Part shown: positions 1 through 5,679 of the stretch, in pieces
Numbering within the stretch: the first letter of the stretch is position 1
Layout of the letters: each line of letters begins with the position of its first letter
Assembly: GCA_014804185.1 (NCBI GenBank)
Contig: JAAVAG010000017.1
Span: 1-8,606, forward strand
Source: Lachnospiraceae bacterium
GTDB taxonomy: Bacteria; Bacillota; Clostridia; Lachnospirales; Lachnospiraceae
Direction: 5' to 3'
DNA: 8,606 bases
Translations under genes and position numbers: made by a program
The notes under the pieces: generated by a model
Database searches by the model: none
The model's input: only the letters and a program-made list of their open reading frames with translations
Told to the model about the DNA's origin: nothing

Positions 1-579
1 ATCGACGTCCTCCAGATAGGCAAAATGCAGTTCGTCAAAAAGTCCGATTTTTGCGAAAACCTGTCTGCGGTATATGGCCGCGCCGCCGCAGGCCGAAAAG
101 ATTTCCGCCGGCTTGTCATACTTTTCCGCCTTCTGTCCCTTTCCCCGGGCGAATGCCCACCCCAGGGCGCTGAATCTGTCCCCTGCGCCGTCCATCAATT
201 CCGGCTGCCACATATCCAGCATCCGGGCGCTGACGGAAAATACATCCTCGTTTCCCGGACGTTCCATAACCTCAACCAGGGCTCTGGCAAAGCCCGGCTT
301 TACCTCCGTGTCATTGTTCAGTAAAATGACATAGGGGGTCTCCGCCATTCGAATCCCCACATTTACCGCATGGCAGAAACCGGTGTTTTCTCCCATCTGC
401 ACAAGACGGATATGCGGATAGCGGCTTTTCATGATGTTTACGCTGCTGTCCGTAGATCCGTTGTCTATCACCATGATCTGGGCCAGATCCTGAATCTGAT
501 CAATCAGGCTGTCCAGACATTTTGGCAGATACTTAACACCGTTTAAATTTGGAATGATCGCTGTTACTTTCGCCGCCAT
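1..579 (-). CDS. Family 2 glycosyltransferase, rhamnosyltransferase (WbbL)-like, N-terminal part; 3' end beyond window
   Basis: This open frame is cut by the left edge after 193 codons. It reads as the front of a GT-A fold glycosyltransferase that transfers a sugar from a nucleotide-sugar donor, probably onto a lipid-linked glycan at the cytoplasmic membrane face. Visible landmarks are the first strand AIIPNLNG (residues 8-14), the donor-binding VIDNGSTDSS (37-46), ENTGF (64-68), the metal-binding LLNNDTEV (87-93), ACGGAAIYRR (163-172) and GLFDE...LEDVD at the edge (179-193). These match the COG1216 type that includes rhamnosyltransferases; the actual sugar cannot be read from sequence. I chose the ATG at 579 because GGGG at 587-590 sits 7 bases upstream; an in-frame ATG at 585 is the alternative. 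The first 15 codons overlap the end of the upstream glycosyltransferase in another frame. The overlap is genuine for this gene because the essential first beta strand lies inside it. Function class is confident, substrate unknown. Confidence 0.88.
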   Translation of the reverse strand, partial: MAAKVTAIIPNLNGVKYLPKCLDSLIDQIQDLAQIMVIDNGSTDSSVNIMKSRYPHIRLVQMGENTGFCHAVNVGIRMAETPYVILLNNDTEVKPGFARALVEVMERPGNEDVFSVSARMLDMWQPELMDGAGDRFSALGWAFARGKGQKAEKYDKPAEIFSACGGAAIYRRQVFAKIGLFDELHFAYLEDVD

Positions 580-1942
580 TGTCATACCCCGGATCCCACA
601 GGATCCTATAGCCTTTCTCGTGAATTTTTTCCGCAAGACGCAGACTCCTGCTGCGGTATTCCTCTTCCCGCAGCTGCCTCTTTCCGTCCCGGTTTCTGTT
701 TACCTGTTCGTACAGTTCCCACAATTCCCGCCGAAGCCTCATGTTCCTGATATCCACCGCATACGCATCCTGCTGCATGGCCGCTCTGTGCATATAACCG
801 CTGAAGCCTTTCCTCAGCCCCTCGTAGGGACAGGTTCCGTCCGGCCCATAGATCCCGCCTGTCATTTTCTTACCCTTCCCCCAAAGCGGTCCCCCCATGG
901 CTCCCAGATCAGGCCTGCTCTCAAACACACTGTCGCCGTACTCCGTCCTGTAAAAACCCAGATGCCCGGACGGGGATACGCTGCCCTGCCATCCCAGATC
1001 GTCCAGAAATGTCTGCACCGCCCTGCCGCCCGCCTCATAGGCATAGCTTTTGCTGCGCGGGTTGACGGCTGTGGAACCCTGATGGCAGCGCCAGTGATAC
1101 AGCACTCTGGGGATATGGACGATCCGCCTCTGCCAGTCCGACTTCTTCTGCTCCGGCCGCTCCTGCTCCGTCTGTTTCTGCACCTCCTGTTCCAGAATCC
1201 GCCGCACGCACTGCAGGGCCAGATCATAATCCTGTGCGCCGTCATAGGCGCTTCGGAAACCGGCCTCTCGCATAAGAGAACTCTCCAGTATCATAAAGTG
1301 GCAGATATAATTATTGGACAAAAGCAGATCCAGATTAAACTCTTCTTTCAGGTGCGGTTCATAAAACATGGTTCCCGTCTCGTCACATTTATCCTCATCC
1401 GAGTAGAGCAGCCCCGGCGTCCATCCTTCCCTCTCCGCATGTTCGATCCGCAGGGCCGCTTCATAGAGTGCGTCTTCGGTCAACAGATCGTCGTGATCCA
1501 AAAGCCCGATATACTCCCCTGATGCCGCATGCAGCGCCGCATTGGTGTTGGCGGATATGCCTCCGTTTTCCGAAAGCCGCAGATAGACGATCCGCTCATC
1601 CGTATAAGTGCTTATCACTTTCTCCACGCTGTCATCGCCGCTGGCGTCCGCAATGATCAGTTCAAAGCAGTCATAAGTCTGCCCGAGAACCGACTCTGTC
1701 ATCGCCCGCAAAAACGCCTCCGGCGTCCGGTATGCCGGCACCAGAATACTGAACTTGATCTTCCGCTCCCACTTTCTCCCGCGCTGCGAGGCGGCATCTT
1801 CCTCCGACAGTTCCTCGTATTTCCAGTCCGCATACTCATTTTGCCGTAAACGTTCCAGGGCTGCGAGACAGGTGTCCCGCAGCCCGTTCCTTTTCAGATA
1901 ATAAAAAGTTTTTTTCAGATTGGCGATACTGATTCTGCTCAT
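533..1942 (-). CDS. Family 2 glycosyltransferase, one complete GT-A unit plus a half second unit
   Basis: A 469-residue cytosolic or membrane-associated glycosyltransferase. An N-terminal basic helical segment (residues 8-35) precedes a complete GT-A unit at about 63-315: FSILVPAYRT (64-73), IIADASGDD (96-104), the metal-binding DHDD (149-152), YSDED (180-184), NNYICHF (210-216), DGAQDYD (234-240) and HIPRVLYHW (276-284). Compared with the upstream paralogue (5679-3727) there is a hydrophilic Gln/Glu/Lys-rich insertion at about 250-272. From about 343, RPDLGAMGG, then GLRKGFSGYMHRA (375-387), VDIRNMRLRRELW (396-408) and EKGYRILWDP (442-451) align with the acceptor half of a second GT-A unit. 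That unit's nucleotide-binding half (a strand like VVIVENN and a NNDT motif) is absent. The start ATG lies three bases after the pgcA stop and has no convincing Shine-Dalgarno sequence, so translation probably depends on pgcA ribosomes. The last 15 codons overlap the next gene. Role in surface glycan assembly is inferred from family and neighbours; donor and acceptor are unknown. Confidence 0.9.
   Translation of the reverse strand: MSRISIANLKKTFYYLKRNGLRDTCLAALERLRQNEYADWKYEELSEEDAASQRGRKWERKIKFSILVPAYRTPEAFLRAMTESVLGQTYDCFELIIADASGDDSVEKVISTYTDERIVYLRLSENGGISANTNAALHAASGEYIGLLDHDDLLTEDALYEAALRIEHAEREGWTPGLLYSDEDKCDETGTMFYEPHLKEEFNLDLLLSNNYICHFMILESSLMREAGFRSAYDGAQDYDLALQCVRRILEQEVQKQTEQERPEQKKSDWQRRIVHIPRVLYHWRCHQGSTAVNPRSKSYAYEAGGRAVQTFLDDLGWQGSVSPSGHLGFYRTEYGDSVFESRPDLGAMGGPLWGKGKKMTGGIYGPDGTCPYEGLRKGFSGYMHRAAMQQDAYAVDIRNMRLRRELWELYEQVNRNRDGKRQLREEEYRSRSLRLAEKIHEKGYRILWDPGYDNGGESNSDHSKFKRC
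587..590 (-). promoter_or_regulatory. Ribosome binding site deciding the start at 579
   Basis: On the minus strand a GGGG run is followed by seven bases and then ATG at 579. The competing in-frame ATG at 585 would have this run almost touching it, one base away, so 579 is preferred. The site lies inside the coding region of the upstream glycosyltransferase, which suggests that translation of the two is coupled. Confidence 0.5.
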
Positions 1943-1945
1943 GTC

Positions 1946-3667
1946 TTACAACACTGCTTTTAAATCTTCCGTCAGCTTCTCCACTTTCTTCTGCGCATCC
2001 TCCAGGCTGTTTCCCTTGACGCCCATATAAAATTTGATCTTGGGCTCGGTTCCGGAGGGACGTGCGCAGCACCAGAAGTTATCCGGCAGTTCAAAATACA
2101 GCACATTGGATTTCGGCAGACCCGTCGTCCCCTCTTTTCCTGTGACCATGTCCACTACTTTATCGTTCTGGTAGTCCCTGAAGCGCAGTACCTGCAGATC
2201 CCCAAATGACTTGGGCGGATTGCTGCGCAGCTTATCCATGATCTCGGCAATCTGTCTGGACCCGTCCACACCTTTCAGGGTGATCGTGTACTGTGTCTCT
2301 TTATAATAACCGTATTTCTCGTACATCTCCAGCATCATATCCCACAGCGTCATACCGTTCTTCTTGCAGTAGGCCGCCACCTCGCACAGGCACATCACCG
2401 CCACAATGGCATCCTTGTCACGGGCATGGGTTCCCGCCAGACAGCCGTAACTCTCCTCCAGGCCGAACACATAATGATTACTGCCTGTCTGCTCAAAAAA
2501 CTTGATCTGTTCGCCGATAAACTTAAAGCCCGTCAGCACCTCGATCATTTTCACTCCGTACGCTCTGGTGATGGCATCCGCCATATTGGTGGTCACGATG
2601 GTAGTCACCAGCGCAGGATCTTCCGGCATGGTTCCCGTCTTTGTCCTCTCCCGCAGAATGTATTCCGCGATCAGCATGCCCGACATATTTCCGGTAAAGG
2701 ATACATATTCTCCCGTGGCGCTGTCTTTGGCATAAACGCCCAGACGGTCCGCATCCGGGTCCGTGGCCAGAACAATATCCGCGTCCTTCTCCTTTGCCAG
2801 ACGAAGCGCGTAGGTAAACGCCTTGGGATCCTCCGGATTGGGGTATTCCAGCGTGGTAAAATCGGGATCCGGCTTCTCCTGCTCGGGCACCACATATACG
2901 TTTTTAAAGCCCAGTTCGGCAAGCACGCGCCTGGCCGGTACATTTCCCGTTCCGCACAGCGGCGTATACACAATCTTGATATCGTTTGCCACCTCGGCGA
3001 TAATCTCCGGGTGGATAATCTGCTTCTTCAGTTCCGCCATGTACATATCGTCAATCTCGGCCCCGATCACCTGGTAGAGTCCGGCCGCTGTGGCTTCCTC
3101 CTTGTCCATGGTTCTGACCGTGTTGTAATCCGTGATGGCGTTTACTTCGGCAATGATCTCTTTGTCCTTTGGCGCGGTCACCTGCGCGCCGTCCTCCCAA
3201 TACACCTTGTAGCCGTTGTACTCAGGCGGATTGTGGCTGGCCGTCACCACGATACCGGAGATACAGCCCAGTGTGCGCAGGGCAAAGGACAGTTCCGGCG
3301 TAGGCCGCAGGGCGTCGAACACATAAGCCTTGATCCCGTTGGCCGCAAGGCACAGCGCCGCGGTATCCGCAAACTCCGGGGACATGCGCCTGGAATCGTA
3401 GGCGATGGCAACCCCCTTGTCCTTACCGCCCTGTTTCAGTATATAATTGGCAAGACCCTGCGTGGCCTTGCGCACGGTATAATAATTCATCCGATTGGTT
3501 CCGGCTCCGATCACGCCGCGCAGTCCCCCAGTTCCGAATTCCAGATCCTTGTAAAAGCGGTCCTCGATTTCTTTCTCGTTATTCCTGATCGCCAGAAGTT
3601 CATTCTTGGTATCCTGATCAAAATAATCATTCTCCAGCCAGAAATGATACTGCTCCATATAACCCAT
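1946..3667 (-). CDS. pgcA: Phosphoglucomutase/phosphomannomutase (alpha-D-phosphohexomutase)
   Basis: A cytosolic enzyme of 573 residues, the usual length for the PgcA-type phospho-sugar mutases of Firmicutes. It interconverts hexose 6-phosphate and 1-phosphate through a phosphoserine and a bound glucose 1,6-bisphosphate intermediate. All signature motifs of the four-domain alpha-D-phosphohexomutase superfamily are present: FGTGGLRG (44-51), the catalytic loop TASHNP with Ser144 (142-147), the magnesium loop DPDADR (303-308), the sugar-binding loop GLEESYG (402-408) and the phosphate loop RPSGTEPK (536-543). The start ATG is supported by a purine-rich site at 3676-3690; a second ATG three codons in is possible but less well spaced. 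The gene has its own promoter candidate in the 59-base gap upstream and is followed after three bases by a glycosyltransferase. Glucose 1-phosphate from this step feeds UDP-glucose and dTDP-rhamnose synthesis, which fits a polysaccharide operon, although the enzyme could equally serve general metabolism. Glucose versus mannose preference is not readable from these motifs. Confidence 0.96.
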   Translation of the reverse strand: MGYMEQYHFWLENDYFDQDTKNELLAIRNNEKEIEDRFYKDLEFGTGGLRGVIGAGTNRMNYYTVRKATQGLANYILKQGGKDKGVAIAYDSRRMSPEFADTAALCLAANGIKAYVFDALRPTPELSFALRTLGCISGIVVTASHNPPEYNGYKVYWEDGAQVTAPKDKEIIAEVNAITDYNTVRTMDKEEATAAGLYQVIGAEIDDMYMAELKKQIIHPEIIAEVANDIKIVYTPLCGTGNVPARRVLAELGFKNVYVVPEQEKPDPDFTTLEYPNPEDPKAFTYALRLAKEKDADIVLATDPDADRLGVYAKDSATGEYVSFTGNMSGMLIAEYILRERTKTGTMPEDPALVTTIVTTNMADAITRAYGVKMIEVLTGFKFIGEQIKFFEQTGSNHYVFGLEESYGCLAGTHARDKDAIVAVMCLCEVAAYCKKNGMTLWDMMLEMYEKYGYYKETQYTITLKGVDGSRQIAEIMDKLRSNPPKSFGDLQVLRFRDYQNDKVVDMVTGKEGTTGLPKSNVLYFELPDNFWCCARPSGTEPKIKFYMGVKGNSLEDAQKKVEKLTEDLKAVL

Positions 3668-3726
3668 AATAATTACCCTGCCTTTCCTCTAAACAATGCA
3701 TCATAAAAACAGTATACCAGATATTT
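3668..3726 (-). other. Intergenic gap, the only one in the window longer than a few bases
   Basis: This AT-rich 59-base gap between the 650-residue glycosyltransferase and pgcA contains a promoter candidate and a ribosome binding site. I looked for a GC-rich hairpin followed by a T run and found none, so transcription of the upstream genes can probably read through into pgcA. Short palindromes (GTATAC, ATGCAT) are present but too short to call operators. Confidence 0.6.
3676..3690 (-). promoter_or_regulatory. Ribosome binding site of pgcA
   Basis: The minus strand reads AGAGGAAAGGCAGGG, ending eight bases before the ATG at 3667. It is the strongest Shine-Dalgarno-like stretch at any gene junction in the window and supports strong, independent translation initiation of pgcA, unlike its neighbours, whose starts are overlapped by or abut the preceding gene. 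Confidence 0.65.
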
Positions 3727-3739
3727 CTATATTTTTAAA
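3711..3739 (-). promoter_or_regulatory. Putative sigma-A promoter with extended -10, driving pgcA
   Basis: On the minus strand TTTAAA (3739-3734, four of six matches to TTGACA) is followed by a 17-base spacer and TATACT (3716-3711, five of six matches to TATAAT). The spacer ends in TGG, giving the extended -10 element TGGTATACT. The -35 box lies within the last codons of the upstream glycosyltransferase. Transcription would start near 3704, leaving a leader of roughly 37 bases before the pgcA start. This is seen by eye only; no start-site data are available. Confidence 0.55.
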
Positions 3740-5679
3740 GAAAAATCACTCCTGTCCAGTGAAAAGTTGGGGTTGAAATACGGATCTCCCTGTTCCAGCT
3801 GTTTTTTCCACTTTTCCCTGAACCGTCCGGCCTCCCGGTCATAGCGCTCCGCTTTCTGTCCGCGGTCGTCAAGTCCCCTGGAAACGGACTCATAGTGATA
3901 CAGTTCCGCAAACGGCGTGAAAACATTCAGATACCCCTCCTGCCGCAGTTTCAGACAGAAATCCACATCGTTCAGGGAGATGGCAAAGGTCTCATCCAGC
4001 CCTCCCACCTGTTCGAAAAGGCTCTTTTTTACCATCAGACAGGCTCCCGTCACCGCTGTCATATTCTGGGCATAGCAGAGCCTGCCCATGTATCCCAGAT
4101 TCTGCCTGGGCTGTTTATAATGTACATGGCCTGCGGTTCTGTGCGCCCCAAGGCCGATGACCACGCCCGCGTGCTGGATGGTTCTGTCTCCGTAGTACAG
4201 TTTTGCTCCCACGGCCCCGACGTCCGGCCGCTGGGCATACATCAGCATTTCCTCCATCCAATTGACCGTTATGACCTGTGTATCATTGTTCAACAGAAGC
4301 ACATATTCCCCGTCCGCATGGCTGACGCCCAGGTTATTCACCGCGGAATAATTAAACTCTCCCTCAAAGGTGACCGTTCTGACTCTGCCTCCGCCCCTCT
4401 CCTGAAGCTGCCGGTACAGATCAAAAATCTCCTCTGTGGAACTGTTATTCTCCACGATCACAACGTCATAGTTCTCATAGGTGGTCTTTTCCAGAATGGA
4501 TTCCACACATCTGCGCAGATCCTCCGCATGATCTCTGTTGGCGATCACGACGGTGATTTTCGGACTTCCGATGATCTGATAGCGGATGCGGAAAATCGTT
4601 GCAAAAGCTTTTGTGCTCTCTATTTTGAAATTTTCAAACCCATGTGTGCGCAGATGATCCGCCACCGCTCCCCGTGCGCCGTCTATGGCATAGGGCTTCG
4701 CCTCAATGCCTGACGCCACGCTCCCCGCATGGCTGCGCCAATAATACAACAGTTTGGGAATGTGCACCACTTTCTGCGCCCTGTCTGTCAGACGCAGGAT
4801 CATATCATGGTCCTGACTGCCGTCAAATTTCGTTCGGAACAGTTCCGTTCCCTCCAGCAGTTTTCTGGAAAAAACGCTGAAATGGCAGATATAATTGTTT
4901 GCCCGCAGATTATCCGGCGCGTAATCCGGCTTAAAATGCATGGTGAGCATTTTATTGATATCGCTGCCCTTAAAGGTCGTCTCGTCACAGTACAGATAGT
5001 CCGCGTCCTGCTCGTTGATGGCTTTGACATATTCATAGAGCGCACAGGGATGCAGAATATCGTCGTGATCGAACAGACCGATGTATTCTCCGGTGGACAT
5101 TTTGAGGCATTCGTTTGTGTTCCCGGCGATCTTCTCATTTCTTTCCAGCTTTTGATAGAGAATGCGCCCGTCTTTCTCCGCATACGCGCGGCAGATTTCC
5201 CCCACCTGCCCATGGGAGGCGTCGGAACCGTCCGCCAGGCACAGTTCCCAGTTCGTGTAGGTCTGATTCAGCACCGAATCTATCATTTCTCTCAGAAACT
5301 CCGGCGGCGTATTATAAAGCGGCACCAGAATGCTGAACCTGATCATTCTGGCAAACACTTCCTCCCGCTGCATCCGCACCGTCTGTTCATCCGGAAAACT
5401 GTCCGTGCCAAACTGCCTCATCGCTCTTTTTTCTCTTTTTTTGTAGTCCAGTTTTGCCAGAATGCCCCGCGGCCCTCCGCAGTTTGTCAGGCGTGTTTTT
5501 TGCCGGATACAGTAATGCATGACGCTTCTGGCCGGTTTGGAGGCTTTCCAGAGAGGATTGTTTTTGATCCTGCTCAGCTTGTACTCCAGTTCCTCGTTTT
5601 TTGCTTCCAGATCGGCGATTCTTCCTGTCAGATCCGCATTCTTCACATGTTCCTTTTCATAGGCCTCTCTATAATCCAT
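3727..5679 (-). CDS. Tandem GT-A (family 2) glycosyltransferase with N-terminal coiled coil
   Basis: A 650-residue enzyme with two complete family 2 glycosyltransferase units, expected to add two sugars, or one sugar repeatedly, during surface-glycan synthesis. Residues 9-42 form a charged heptad-like coiled coil ending in NNPLWKASKPAR (40-51), a segment I recall from many clostridial wall-polysaccharide glycosyltransferases. Unit one (about 114-345) has FSILVPLYNT (115-124), ADGSD (149-153), DHDD (204-207), NNYICHF (261-267), DGSQDHD (286-292) and HIPKLLYYW (306-314). Unit two (about 374-600) has VVIANRDHAEDL (377-388), VIVENNSS (407-414), LLLNNDT (461-467), VGAVGAKL (487-494), AVTGACLMVK (542-551), the acceptor-side NDVDF (570-574) and HYES (595-598). 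I prefer the ATG at 5679, with GGGGG five bases upstream and an 11-base overlap with the preceding stop. An in-frame GTG at 5727 would add 16 residues but lies deep inside the upstream gene. Linkage and donors are unknown. Confidence 0.92.
   Translation of the reverse strand: MDYREAYEKEHVKNADLTGRIADLEAKNEELEYKLSRIKNNPLWKASKPARSVMHYCIRQKTRLTNCGGPRGILAKLDYKKREKRAMRQFGTDSFPDEQTVRMQREEVFARMIRFSILVPLYNTPPEFLREMIDSVLNQTYTNWELCLADGSDASHGQVGEICRAYAEKDGRILYQKLERNEKIAGNTNECLKMSTGEYIGLFDHDDILHPCALYEYVKAINEQDADYLYCDETTFKGSDINKMLTMHFKPDYAPDNLRANNYICHFSVFSRKLLEGTELFRTKFDGSQDHDMILRLTDRAQKVVHIPKLLYYWRSHAGSVASGIEAKPYAIDGARGAVADHLRTHGFENFKIESTKAFATIFRIRYQIIGSPKITVVIANRDHAEDLRRCVESILEKTTYENYDVVIVENNSSTEEIFDLYRQLQERGGGRVRTVTFEGEFNYSAVNNLGVSHADGEYVLLLNNDTQVITVNWMEEMLMYAQRPDVGAVGAKLYYGDRTIQHAGVVIGLGAHRTAGHVHYKQPRQNLGYMGRLCYAQNMTAVTGACLMVKKSLFEQVGGLDETFAISLNDVDFCLKLRQEGYLNVFTPFAELYHYESVSRGLDDRGQKAERYDREAGRFREKWKKQLEQGDPYFNPNFSLDRSDFSLKI

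Noticed and set aside
554..1522. Plus-strand open frame of 322 codons opposite a glycosyltransferase
   Set aside because: No domain, no good ribosome binding site, and it lies wholly across a clear GT-A gene; treated as a shadow.
2426..3706. Long plus-strand open frame of 426 codons opposite pgcA
   Set aside because: It mirrors a gene with all catalytic motifs intact. Its translation is His/Arg/Ile-rich without any recognisable domain, and it arises from the absence of stop codons opposite biased codons.
3727..3745. Possible terminator formed by the T5-CTT-A5 inverted sequence at the end of the 5679-3727 gene
   Set aside because: The stem would be only A-T pairs with no GC core and no following T run after the stem, so it is not a credible intrinsic terminator. 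It overlaps the promoter candidate instead.
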